Below are positions 17,282 to 27,000 of a stretch of DNA of 64,000 nucleotides, one piece after another (the stretch's first letter is position 1; each line of letters opens with the position of its first letter). The translations under genes were made by a program, and so were the position numbers. Under the pieces are notes generated by a model that did not search any database, was not told the origin of the DNA, and saw only the letters and a list, made by a program, of their open reading frames with translations. The stretch is taken from assembly GCA_023369685.1 (NCBI GenBank), contig SACZ01000006.1, forward strand, positions 233,400-297,399, written 5' to 3'. The stretch is from Prolixibacteraceae bacterium JC049 (GTDB taxonomy: Bacteria; Bacteroidota; Bacteroidia; Bacteroidales; Prolixibacteraceae).

Positions 17282-17830
17282 TTAATACGCTATTTTGTAT
17301 TTATCGTCTAAACAGGTACGTATGAAAGATAAAGCTTTTCCCATTTGTCCCTTTACAGTATTAATAGAAATTCCCAGCTTTTCGGCAATTGTCATCTGAC
17401 GCTCGTTTTCCAGTCGGCTAAGTTGAAAAACTTCACGACAACGAGGAGGCAAATCATCAATACATTGAAAGAGGATAGCAGAAAACTCATTACTTTCCAC
17501 CTGATCGAAATATTTTCCCGTTTCATGGTTATACTGCACCTGATGAAGCACATCGCTTTTTACCTTATCTCTATTGGAAATATTATAGACTTTATTTCGA
17601 ACCGAATTGAACAAATAAGATTTCAACGAGCTTACGATCTGAATTTTTTCTCGCTTTTCCCAAATAACCATGAAAACATCCTGCACTACATCTTCAGCCA
17701 CCCCTTTCTCGATCCCCAGCCGACATGCATATACGCATAACACTTGATAGTATCTTGTAAACAGCTCATTAAATGCAAGCACATTCCCTTTGCTATACAG
17801 TTGAAGTAATTCCGAATCTGATTTTTTCAT
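17282..17830 (-). CDS. ECF-type RNA polymerase sigma factor
   Basis: A 182-residue two-domain sigma factor. Region 2 is visible as FNELFTRYYQVLCVYACRLG...EDVVQDVFMVIWEKRE, and region 4 as LPPRCREVFQLSRLENERQMTIAEKLGISINTVKGQMGKALSFIR with the helix-turn-helix. It belongs to the FecI-like Bacteroidota group that is paired with FecR and a SusC receptor, and it heads this PUL. It should direct transcription of susC onward when released by FecR. Confidence 0.95.
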   Translation of the reverse strand: MKKSDSELLQLYSKGNVLAFNELFTRYYQVLCVYACRLGIEKGVAEDVVQDVFMVIWEKREKIQIVSSLKSYLFNSVRNKVYNISNRDKVKSDVLHQVQYNHETGKYFDQVESNEFSAILFQCIDDLPPRCREVFQLSRLENERQMTIAEKLGISINTVKGQMGKALSFIRTCLDDKYKIAY

Positions 17831-17849
17831 AGTTTGTTTCTAGCTGCAA

Positions 17850-17857
17850 CAAATGTA
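17850..17857 (-). promoter_or_regulatory. Probable -7 box of the ECF sigma gene
   Basis: TACATTTG on the minus strand matches TAnnTTTG exactly, 20 bp before the start codon. A TTTG lies 14 nt further upstream, closer than the usual spacing. Confidence 0.45.
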
Positions 17858-17980
17858 GATATTTTATCGATCAAACTAAAAAATCAATTTTTTTCCTATT
17901 TCTCATACGTGTAATTTTTCAGTCAATTGTCTAACCTATGAAAGCTGATCTCCTAAAGCTTTTTTATTATATCCTATGCT

Positions 17981-18016
17981 TAATCCCGAATAATCACCTA
18001 TTCGGGATTATTTTTT
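17981..18016 (+). terminator. Intrinsic terminator with no gene in front
   Basis: A perfect 11-bp stem TAATCCCGAAT (17981-17991 with 18000-18010) and an 8-nt loop are followed by six T on the plus strand. The only gene behind it is the ECF sigma factor on the opposite strand, so the terminator may end a small RNA or the leader of the permease gene. Confidence 0.6.
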
Positions 18017-18071
18017 CCCAATATTGCAACCATTCTTCGCAATTATGCAATAAGAACAAAAATTCATCAGC

Positions 18072-18079
18072 TACTTTTG
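18072..18079 (+). promoter_or_regulatory. Probable -7 box of the permease gene
   Basis: TACTTTTG matches TAnnTTTG exactly, 39 bp before the first in-frame ATG (18118) and 69 bp before the preferred one (18148). No clear -33 TTTG is present. Confidence 0.4.
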
Positions 18080-18147
18080 TTCTAAAAGAAATTATCCAAT
18101 AGTCTTTAATCAAAGAAATGCTTACGCATTTATATCAAAATAAATAT

Positions 18148-19494
18148 ATGAGCGAATTTATATTGAAATATTTCGAAGAGTTGTGGGTGCTTACATTGGA
18201 AATGGCACCATGGTTAGTGCTGGGGTTAATATTTGCTGGTATTTTAAAAGTATGGTTTCCTCAAGACAAGGTGCAAAAGCATTTGGGTAACCCCAATACC
18301 AGGAGTGCAGTAAATGCTTCAATTTTAGGGATACCGCTTCCACTATGTTCATGTGGTGTAATTCCTACAGGAATATCATTTTACAAGAATGGAGCCTCTA
18401 AAGGAGCCACCAATTCATTTTTAATATCCACTCCGCAAACAGGCGTCGATTCCATTTTAGCTACCTATTCATTAATGGGATGGCCATTTGCCATATTGCG
18501 CCCAATCATTGCATTTTTAACAGGCATTGCTGGAGGAATCATCACTAATAAAACAGAAAAGAAAACAGTAAAATCTCCAAAGACACAGTTTACTTTTTCT
18601 CCACCAACTAATCCATATCCAACCAATTCGGCACTAAACACTCCTCCTAAATTTGTCATTGACAATTCTCAGGATACTTGCAATGACAATACTTGTAGTG
18701 GCACTCCTGCTAAGCCCCAGCGAAATGCATTCAGCAGAATTCTTCATTATGCTTTTATCGAAATGCTAAGTGATATTGCCAAATGGTTATTTGTTGGTTT
18801 GCTGTTGGCAGCACTTATTGCTGTGGTAATTCCCGATGACTTCTTCAGTAACTATATTGGAAGTGGTTTATTAGAGATTCTAATCATACTCGCAGCATCA
18901 GTACCGCTTTATATTTGTGCAACAGGTTCAATTCCTATTGCTACAGTATTGCTACTGAAAGGAGTTTCACCCGGAGCAGCCATTGTGTTTTTAATGGCAG
19001 GTCCAGCCACCAATATTGCCACCATCACGGTTATTGGAAATGCCATGGGCAAAAGATCTCTGATGGCTTACTTGGGGTCCATTATTGGAGGAGCCATTAT
19101 CTCTGGAGTTTTGGTTAATGAGTTCTTACCTAAAGAGTGGCTCCTAGGTCAATTGAGTCATGCTGGTAATCATCATGAAAACTTCATTCCCTATTGGTTG
19201 ATGTTAGCTTCAAGTATTTTACTAATTGCATTCATGCTAAATACTTTATTTCAATGGTTAAAAGCTAAATACGCCAAAGTAAAAACAGAAGAAAGTCAAT
19301 TGGTTCTAGTAGTAGATGGGATGACTTGTAATCATTGCAAGAACAGTGTAGAAAAGAATATCTCAGCATTAAATGGGGTACAATCAGTTACAGTAAACCT
19401 AGCCAACAAAACGGTCGTGATCAATGGAACTGTTTCGCCAGAAAAGATTCGCCAAACAATCACTCAACTGGGATTTAAAATCATTGATAAATAA
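18148..19494 (+). CDS. SO_0444-type metal efflux permease fused to an HMA metal-binding domain
   Basis: 448 residues from ATG 18148 (an upstream in-frame ATG is at 18118). Two four-helix permease halves carry the family motifs PLCSCGVIPTG and ICATGSIPIA. The loop between them has a Cys-containing stretch (DTCNDNTCSG, near residue 180) that could bind metal. The last 65 residues are an HMA domain with VDGMTCNHCKNSV, the CxxC motif of CopZ-type copper chaperones. The family is associated with Cu/Zn export; that role and the chaperone hand-off within one chain are inferred from homology. It is monocistronic, with a hairpin after the stop. Confidence 0.88.
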   Translation: MSEFILKYFEELWVLTLEMAPWLVLGLIFAGILKVWFPQDKVQKHLGNPNTRSAVNASILGIPLPLCSCGVIPTGISFYKNGASKGATNSFLISTPQTGVDSILATYSLMGWPFAILRPIIAFLTGIAGGIITNKTEKKTVKSPKTQFTFSPPTNPYPTNSALNTPPKFVIDNSQDTCNDNTCSGTPAKPQRNAFSRILHYAFIEMLSDIAKWLFVGLLLAALIAVVIPDDFFSNYIGSGLLEILIILAASVPLYICATGSIPIATVLLLKGVSPGAAIVFLMAGPATNIATITVIGNAMGKRSLMAYLGSIIGGAIISGVLVNEFLPKEWLLGQLSHAGNHHENFIPYWLMLASSILLIAFMLNTLFQWLKAKYAKVKTEESQLVLVVDGMTCNHCKNSVEKNISALNGVQSVTVNLANKTVVINGTVSPEKIRQTITQLGFKIIDK

Positions 19495-19506
19495 CCAACA
19501 GTAATA

Positions 19507-19545
19507 AACCGTCCTAAAAATATGCTTCCTTATTTTAGGACGGTT
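19507..19545. terminator. Perfect 13-bp hairpin after the permease gene
   Basis: AACCGTCCTAAAA (19507-19519) is repeated inverted at 19533-19545 with a 13-nt loop, 12 bp past the permease stop. No T run follows, which is common for Bacteroidota terminators. Confidence 0.7.
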
Positions 19546-19560
19546 ATAAAATCAGATGTT

Positions 19561-19568
19561 TATATTTG
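19561..19568 (+). promoter_or_regulatory. Probable -7 box of the LytS-type kinase gene
   Basis: TATATTTG matches TAnnTTTG exactly and lies 16 bp before the kinase ATG, which implies a very short leader. A matching -33 element is not obvious. Confidence 0.45.
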
Positions 19569-19584
19569 AGCAAAAAAGTAACTC

Positions 19585-21147
19585 ATGCGTAGAAATGCAC
19601 TGATTCTTGTTGGAACACTAATTATTCTTCTGTTTTCGGTATTTGTTTATGTTACATCTGATCAGATGAATAAGAAAACTCAAACCATTGCTCATGCAAT
19701 GGCCCATTATGCTGCATCTAACAATATTCAGTTCTTACAAAACAAATTCGACCAGTTATTTCTACAAGCACAGTATTTAAGTGAGGGAGTGCAGGCATTA
19801 ACGCCATCTTCTGCTCGTAAAGAGGCATTTCAACAACTACTTAACCATACTGCAGATAATGAACTACAAATTGCATCACAATGGATTTGGCTTTCTTCTC
19901 CCGACACCAGTTTTATTTCCAATCGTACTGAACTGAAGCAGATCAATCGTCAATCCATAATTGATGATTCTAAAAGATATTCCCCAAAGTGGATGTCGTA
20001 CCCCTATTGGGATAAACTAACACAAAAACAGCTTGTCACTTTCACATTACCCATTTCCAATGGCAACCAAACAATCGGGATAGTAGGGATTGATATCGAT
20101 CTAATGCAGATTCATCAGCTTTTAGCAGCCAAAGGAGAGTCTGGATATGGATATACAGCAATGATATCTGCCAACAGAAAAATTGCCATGCATCCCGACG
20201 AAAAACGCATTGGTTCCACCATCGATTCGTTTCCCGAGTTCAGCAACTATAGTGCTGCCATTCATGCCGACACAACCCGTTATACCAATATTATTCATTC
20301 CGACTTCCTGGATTTACCCGTATTGCAAATTTATACTCCGCTAAATTTAGGATATGCTCAAAACTGGATGATATCGGTAAATATTCCTGTGTTCAACTAT
20401 ATGGATATTCCTAACAAAATTAGACGCAACCTGATATATACAGGAATAATTAGTATTGTTATCATGCTTCTAATCCTCTATTTTGCATTGGGACGCTGGC
20501 AATATGAGATACAACGCAGACAAACATTAGAGAAAGAAAAGAAAGAGCTGGCATTGCAAAGTGAACGTCAATCGAGAGAAAATATGGAGGCACAGCTTAA
20601 TAATCTGAAAAATCAGCTGAATCCTCATTTCCTATTCAACTCATTAAGCTCGCTATATACTTTAGTAGGGAAAGACAAAGAACTGGCACGCCAGTTTGTA
20701 ATGAAGCTTTCGAAGCTATACCGAAACCTGCTTTTGAAGCATAAGGAGAACACAGTTACATTAAAAAATGAGATGGACTTCACTCAACACTATCTATTTC
20801 TTCAGAAGATTCGGTTTGGAGAAGCCCTGCAATATGAAATTGATGTTCCCGAAGAGCATCTTTCTCAATATATTCTTAGTCAATCGTTAATATCATTGGC
20901 CGAAAATGCCATTAAACACAATATTGCAACCAAAGAACAACCTTTACACATTAAGATTACATTTGATGAAAATGCATTGGTCATTTGCAACAACTATAAC
21001 CCATCGGGAAATAGTACCAACAAACTGGGTACTGGTTTAAAGAATATTCATCGCCGATATGAGCTTTTGGGAATGAACTTCATTCAACCTGAAATTACAG
21101 AAAACAATTACATGGCCCGTCTTCCAATAATAAAACACACTTTTTAA
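19585..21147 (+). CDS. LytS-type sensor histidine kinase with extracytoplasmic Cache domain
   Basis: 520 residues: a membrane span (about 5-24), a periplasmic Cache-type sensor (about 35-280, with the WMSYPYWDKLTQKQLVTFTLPI and GIVGIDIDLMQI strands of dCache folds), a second span (about 286-306), a coiled coil, and a His_kinase domain with QLNPHFLFNSL (His348). A shortened ATPase domain has ENAIKHN and GTGLKNIHRRYELL. This class phosphorylates LytTR-type regulators. The matching LytTR protein is not adjacent but 9.5 kb downstream at 30652-31416, with the metalloprotease-SusCD-T9SS genes in between. Confidence 0.92.
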   Translation: MRRNALILVGTLIILLFSVFVYVTSDQMNKKTQTIAHAMAHYAASNNIQFLQNKFDQLFLQAQYLSEGVQALTPSSARKEAFQQLLNHTADNELQIASQWIWLSSPDTSFISNRTELKQINRQSIIDDSKRYSPKWMSYPYWDKLTQKQLVTFTLPISNGNQTIGIVGIDIDLMQIHQLLAAKGESGYGYTAMISANRKIAMHPDEKRIGSTIDSFPEFSNYSAAIHADTTRYTNIIHSDFLDLPVLQIYTPLNLGYAQNWMISVNIPVFNYMDIPNKIRRNLIYTGIISIVIMLLILYFALGRWQYEIQRRQTLEKEKKELALQSERQSRENMEAQLNNLKNQLNPHFLFNSLSSLYTLVGKDKELARQFVMKLSKLYRNLLLKHKENTVTLKNEMDFTQHYLFLQKIRFGEALQYEIDVPEEHLSQYILSQSLISLAENAIKHNIATKEQPLHIKITFDENALVICNNYNPSGNSTNKLGTGLKNIHRRYELLGMNFIQPEITENNYMARLPIIKHTF

Positions 21148-21199
21148 GTATCTATACTTCTAAATTATTACTAAAAACACCCCTAAAATCAAAAACTGA

Positions 21200-21250
21200 T
21201 TTACTCCTTATTTTCCCCGATTCACTCCTAAATAATCAGAGTTGACTCCT
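21200..21250 (+). promoter_or_regulatory. Three 21-bp-spaced direct repeats, putative LytTR operator
   Basis: ACTCCT occurs at 21203-21208, 21224-21229 and 21245-21250, each time preceded by TT plus one variable base; the repeat distance is exactly 21 bp. LytTR proteins bind 9-bp direct repeats separated by about 12 bp, which gives the same 21-bp period, although the bases here are not the textbook consensus. A TTTG at 21256-21259 and a weak -7-like CAACTTTA at 21280-21287 follow with 20-nt spacing, placing the repeats directly upstream of a promoter that would need an activator. Confidence 0.55.
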
Positions 21251-21329
21251 TCTTTTTTGAAATACACACAGCCTTTCAACAACTTTAACCTTCTCATACT
21301 GATAACTATTGAACAAAAAAGAAAGTTAA

Positions 21330-24020
21330 ATGACGTTAATCGGAAAAGGTTGCATAGCAACAGCTCTACTACTAGCTCTTGGCACAGGGGCAGGATTTAA
21401 CAGTTACGCATCAACATCGAAAACAACTGTGGAAACAGTTAGTGCCAGATGGTGGCCTTGGAAAAAGAAGACCAAGAAAACAGACACTGATGCTAAAACA
21501 GACAGCACAAAAACAAAGAAGAAGGGGAAATTCAAACCTTATTCCGAAATCATTAAAGATTCTTTAAATACACAGGAAGGTTTATTTAAAGTACATAAAA
21601 TTGAAAAGAACTATTACTTCGAAATACCATTTGAGTTAGAAGGCAGGGATTTCTTAGTAGTAAACAAACTTTCTAAAGTTACTGGCGAATTAAACGAAGC
21701 CGGATTAAATAAGGGAATCAATTACGAAAACAAAGTCATTACTTTCGATATTGACACCTTAAACGAGAAAGTATTCATTCGTGATATCAACCCTTATGTA
21801 GAATGTAAAAAGGGAGATGCCATTGAACTATCGGTAAAGGACAATTTCCGTCCTTCTATTTCTGAATATTTCAAAATTGAAGCATTATCTCCTGACTCAT
21901 CGGCGGTTGTGATTAAAGTCAACAAAATTTACGATGGTTCAAACACAAGTATCAACAATGTGTTCAATGCCATTGGTATTGGAGGTTCAGCCCAAAAAGA
22001 TCACTCTCATATTTTAAAAATGAAGAGTTTTCCAGAGAATATTCTGGTACGTTCGGAATTGACAACTAAAGTAACAGAAGGAGCCAAATCAGTAAATGTT
22101 GGTATCGATGTTACTTCATCGTTAGTACTACTTCCTAAAGAACCAATGAAACCTCGTTTTGCAGATCCACGTATAGGTATCTTCTCGAACAAACGTTGGT
22201 ATTTCAGCGATAAGCAACAGCGCATGGAGCGAAGAGAGTTGGTTCAGCGTTGGCGTCTGGAACCACGCGAAGAGGATATTGAAAAATATAAGCGTGGTGA
22301 ATTGGTAGAGCCAAAGAAACCAATTGTATATTATATCGATCCAAGTACTCCAACCCAGTGGAGAGAATATATTAAGGCAGGAGTTAAAGACTGGCAAGCA
22401 GCTTTCGAGCAAGCCGGATTTAAAAATGCCATTATTGCCAAAGATGCGCCAACTGATGATCCAAATTTCGATCCAGATGATGTTCGCTATTCTGTAATTA
22501 CTTATGCAGCATCGCCTAAAGCCAACGCAATGGGGCCATCAGTTGTCGATCCTCGTTCTGGTGAGATTATCGAGTCGGATGTTATCTGGTGGCACAATGT
22601 GATGACAGCTGTACACGGCTGGATTCGTGTTCAAACCGGAGCAATCGATCCAAAAGCACGTGGCAATGTATTTTCAGATGAACATATGGGACATGCTATT
22701 CGATTTGTATCGTCGCATGAAATTGGTCACACCCTTGGATTAATGCACAACATGGGCGCCTCGTATGCTTACCCTGTTGACTCGTTACGTTCGAAAACAT
22801 TTACAGATAAAGTAGGTGGAACTGCTCCATCTATCATGGATTATGCTCGCTTTAACTATGTAGCACAACCAGGCGACGGAGTAGAAAAAATTACTCCAGT
22901 GATTGGTACTTACGATAAATATGCCATCGCATGGTCGTACCGTTGGTTGGATGCGTCTACACCATGGGCTGAGCTTCCAACATTGAACAAGTGGATTAAC
23001 AAACACGTAAACGATCCCCTATATCGTTATGGCGAACAACAAGACAGTCGCATTGGTGTTGATCCGCGTTCACAAAGCGAAGATGTAGGTAACGATGCCA
23101 TGAAAGCTAGTGAATATGGTCTTAAAAACCTTCAATTAATTCTTCCTGAAATTGAAAAATGGACAGCAGAAGAAGGATGTGATTACACTGAAGCAGGAAG
23201 CATGCTTACTGGCGTAATGAATCAATGGTACACTTACGCCTACCACGTGATGACTAACATTGGAGGAATCTATGTAAACAAAGCTGTCAATGGCGACGGA
23301 CAAGACACTTACACCTATGTTGAAAAACAGAAGCAGAAACGTGCTGTCCAGTTCTTGGTGAAACATGTATTCAATAGCCCTGAGTGGTTATTCAATGCTC
23401 CTATTTTAAGCAAAACATTCCCTGTTAAAAATAAGCCAGGAGGAACATTCGAGAACTCACCATTAACCATTTTACGTGGTTACCAATCATACATCTACTG
23501 GGACTTGCTTCGTCCTGAGCGTATTATTCGCATGTTGGAAAACGAAATGCGCAACGGCGCCAAAGCATATACTGCGGTAGATATGATTAACGACCTACAC
23601 AATGGAGTATTTGCTGCTACCATTAAAGGTAAAAAGCTAACTGTTTTCCAACGCGAAAGTCAGAAAACATTGGTTGATGCATTAATTATTGCTGCCGACA
23701 AATATGCTACGGCTAAAAACTATAAGAAACTGAAACCTGAAAGCAAAGGTATTAACCATATTCCTCTATTGTGCGATTACGGGTGCAAGCACCACAATCA
23801 CGCTATTGAAGAAGCTCCGGTTGATGAGACACACGCTTTCATGCGTAAAGAGATTAACTTCTCTGGACTGAAACGTATTTCGGATGACATCTCTATTAAG
23901 CGAGGAGAACTATTGCGCATTCGTGATCTATTAAAAAGAAGAGTAAATATTAAAGATACTGCCACTCGGTTCCATTATCAGGATTTGATTATGCGAATAG
24001 AGCAGGCGTTGAACAAATAA
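21330..24020 (+). CDS. Exported zinc-dependent metalloprotease (DUF5117/DUF5118/DUF4953 type)
   Basis: 896 residues with a signal peptide and a Lys/Thr-rich linker (about 40-70). The N-terminal half (about 75-330) fits the DUF5118 and DUF5117 modules found together in Bacteroidota. The catalytic zincin part holds HEIGHTLGLMHNMGAS, with zinc ligands H463, H467 and H473 and general base E464, and a later SIMDYARFNY that fits a Met-turn. The tail (about 850-896) is helical. It should cleave proteins outside the cytoplasm. It is the first gene after the kinase (182 bp gap holding the repeats) and is followed by SusC (60 bp). Confidence 0.92.
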   Translation: MTLIGKGCIATALLLALGTGAGFNSYASTSKTTVETVSARWWPWKKKTKKTDTDAKTDSTKTKKKGKFKPYSEIIKDSLNTQEGLFKVHKIEKNYYFEIPFELEGRDFLVVNKLSKVTGELNEAGLNKGINYENKVITFDIDTLNEKVFIRDINPYVECKKGDAIELSVKDNFRPSISEYFKIEALSPDSSAVVIKVNKIYDGSNTSINNVFNAIGIGGSAQKDHSHILKMKSFPENILVRSELTTKVTEGAKSVNVGIDVTSSLVLLPKEPMKPRFADPRIGIFSNKRWYFSDKQQRMERRELVQRWRLEPREEDIEKYKRGELVEPKKPIVYYIDPSTPTQWREYIKAGVKDWQAAFEQAGFKNAIIAKDAPTDDPNFDPDDVRYSVITYAASPKANAMGPSVVDPRSGEIIESDVIWWHNVMTAVHGWIRVQTGAIDPKARGNVFSDEHMGHAIRFVSSHEIGHTLGLMHNMGASYAYPVDSLRSKTFTDKVGGTAPSIMDYARFNYVAQPGDGVEKITPVIGTYDKYAIAWSYRWLDASTPWAELPTLNKWINKHVNDPLYRYGEQQDSRIGVDPRSQSEDVGNDAMKASEYGLKNLQLILPEIEKWTAEEGCDYTEAGSMLTGVMNQWYTYAYHVMTNIGGIYVNKAVNGDGQDTYTYVEKQKQKRAVQFLVKHVFNSPEWLFNAPILSKTFPVKNKPGGTFENSPLTILRGYQSYIYWDLLRPERIIRMLENEMRNGAKAYTAVDMINDLHNGVFAATIKGKKLTVFQRESQKTLVDALIIAADKYATAKNYKKLKPESKGINHIPLLCDYGCKHHNHAIEEAPVDETHAFMRKEINFSGLKRISDDISIKRGELLRIRDLLKRRVNIKDTATRFHYQDLIMRIEQALNK

Positions 24021-24080
24021 AATTGATTCTTAACAGTTAAAGCATTTTATTTGCTGACTTTTTCTGAAAATTTAAATACA

Positions 24081-27000
24081 ATGTACAGATACATTCTTTT
24101 ACTATTAATGCTATTTCCCGTGTGGGTTTTCGGGCAAAATTGTCGCGATTTAAAAGGGATCATCCTCGATCGTGACTCCAAAGAGCCATTGATTGGTGCT
24201 ACCATCATGATACCCGATCAAGAGCTCAAGAATGTTCAGTCGACAATTCCAGCTTATGGAACTACAGCCGACCTGGACGGACGCTTTACACTTGCCGTTC
24301 TTAATGGAGTAAAAACAGTTACTATCAGTTTCATTGGTTATCTACCACAACAAGTAAATGTTAAAGGGAAAGACTTTGTTACTGTCTACCTTAGTGAAGA
24401 TAAGAAAGAGCTGGAAACTGTTACTGTTACCGGTTATCGCAATATCCAAAAACGAAAGCTTACTGCTGCAGTAGCAAAAGTGAAAGTAAAAGAGATTGCA
24501 GCAGGTGGTATCATGAGTGTCGACCAGATGTTGGAAGGCCAACTGGCCGGTGTTAGTGCCGTTACCACTTCCGGAGCTCCGGGAGCTGCGTCTAAGATTC
24601 GTATCCGTGGTACAGCTTCATTAAAAGGGAAGCAAGATCCGCTTTGGGTGTTAGATGGTTTTCCGCTAGAAGGAACCGATCTTCCTAATTTGGAAGAAAA
24701 CAATATTGATGAGCTTTACTCATCATCAATTGCCGGTTTAAACCCATCGGATATTGAGAATATCACTGTTTTAAAAGATGCTGCAGCAACAGCAATTTAT
24801 GGAGCACGTGCAGCAAACGGTGTAATTGTTATCACGACTAAAAAAGGTAAAAAAGGAAGGATGAAGGTCAACTTCTCATCAAAAGTTTCCTACTCCTTGA
24901 AACCAAACATCGATAAATTAAATCTGATGTCGTCAGATGAGAAGATTGACCTTGAATTAGCTTTGGCTCGTTCAGACTATGACTATTTGAAAGGCAAAGG
25001 TGCTGTGGCACGAATTTTAAATGGACATGGAATTTACGATGCCTACCGTACTCAGGGCAATACGGCCTTAACTCCTGCAGCAAAAGCAGAAATTGATGCA
25101 CTAAGAGGAGTTAACACTGACTGGAACGATCTATTATTCCGTGGTTCTTTGAACACCGACCAGTCATTAAGTGTTTCGGGTGGTGGAGAGAATAGTACTT
25201 ACTACCTTTCGTTAGGATATTACAATGAGAAAGGAACAACTGTAGGTGTAGATGCTGATCGTATCAATCTTACATCGAAAATTAGCTTCTCTCCTAGCAG
25301 AAAATTGAGATTCGGGGTTTCGATATTGGCCAACCAGCGTAAGAATAACTCTTACCTGACCAATAGCAACGGATTTACCAATCCGGGATACTATTCACGA
25401 AGAGCCAACCCATATCTGACTCCCAGAGATGCTAATGGCAACTATGTTTACGATCCGGATATTCAAGGTTATGGTTTTAACGATAACCTAATTCACTACA
25501 ACATCTTCGAAGAGCGTACCAATACGAGTAATAACCTTACTTCTCGTTCTGTGAATTCAATCTTCGATATGGAATGGAATTTGGCAAAGAATTTGACATT
25601 CACCAGTCAGTTCGGATTACAGCTTGACTACTACACTAAGGCACAGTGGGCAGATAAAAACTCATACAGTACCCGTAAGGATATTGAGCGTAGTCGCCTG
25701 CAAAGCGGTCCATTTCTTCCTACTAACGGAGGAGTCATAAAGAACAGAGATGAACAGCAATCGCAATGGAACTTGAAAAACATGTTGAAATACAGCAACA
25801 GCTGGGATGATAAACATGAATTGGATCTGTTGGTTGGTAACGAAGTACGTAAAACCAATTTCGAAAGTAATTTCTCTGCTGCTTATGGATACAACAATCA
25901 AACCTTAACATCGCAACCAGTAAATTACCCAGATGAGTCGTGGCAACGTTACTTTCCTCTATTTAAACGTGTGGAAAACGAAAATGCCTTCGTTTCTGTA
26001 TTCGGAACTGCTAGCTATACATTAAACAAAAAGTATACAATTGGCTCTAGTATCCGTTTCGATGGATCGGATGTGTTCGGCGTTGACCCTAAATACAAAT
26101 ATTTACCACTCTACTCATTCAGTGGATTATGGCGAGTGTCGGAAGAGAATTTCCTTCAATTCGAAAAATGGATCAACAACCTAGCTGTACGTGCATCGTA
26201 TGGATTACAAGGTAACATCGATAAAAACACATCTCCTTTCGTTTTAGGAAAGTGGGAAAACATTTCAATTTTGCCAGGTCATACTATTGATGGCATCTCG
26301 GTTGAAGCACCTCCAAACAAAAAGCTACGTTGGGAAAAGACACGTACTTATAACTTCGGTTTCGATTTAGCTGTTTTAGATTATGCTTTTGCATTGCAGG
26401 TAGATTATTACCACAGAAACAGTACTGACCTGATTGGAAGTAGAGATGTACCATTGGAAACTGGTTTCTTAGCCAAAACAGAGAACTGGGCAGCTATGAC
26501 CAATGAAGGATTCGAGATTAGCTTGAATACCCGCAATATTAAACGCAAAAACTTCTTGTGGGAAACGACATTCAATCTTTCGCACAATACCAACAAAGTG
26601 GATAAGGTAAGTGTAAAGAGTAACCAGACTACTCCATCGTTACAGGGACACCCGGTGAATTCCATATTTGTTCTTCCTTATGCTGGATTAGATCAGGATG
26701 GATACCCATTGCTTTACAACAACGATGGTGAAAAGGTGACAGTAAAAGAGTTCTTTCAATTGACCAATGGTGTAGGAAATGTTAGTGTTGCCACTCAATT
26801 AACACCTGAGCAGCAGCGTGCATTATACAAAAATGCAGGCTCTCGTGACCCATTGTACTCGGGAGGTATCACCAACCGTTTCAAGTACAAGAACTGGGAC
26901 TTGACCATGGTAGTTATTGCCAACTTGGGACATAAGACATTGATTCGTCCTTACTACTCAATGACCCAATACGATCGTGGACAAAATGCAAAGAACGAGA

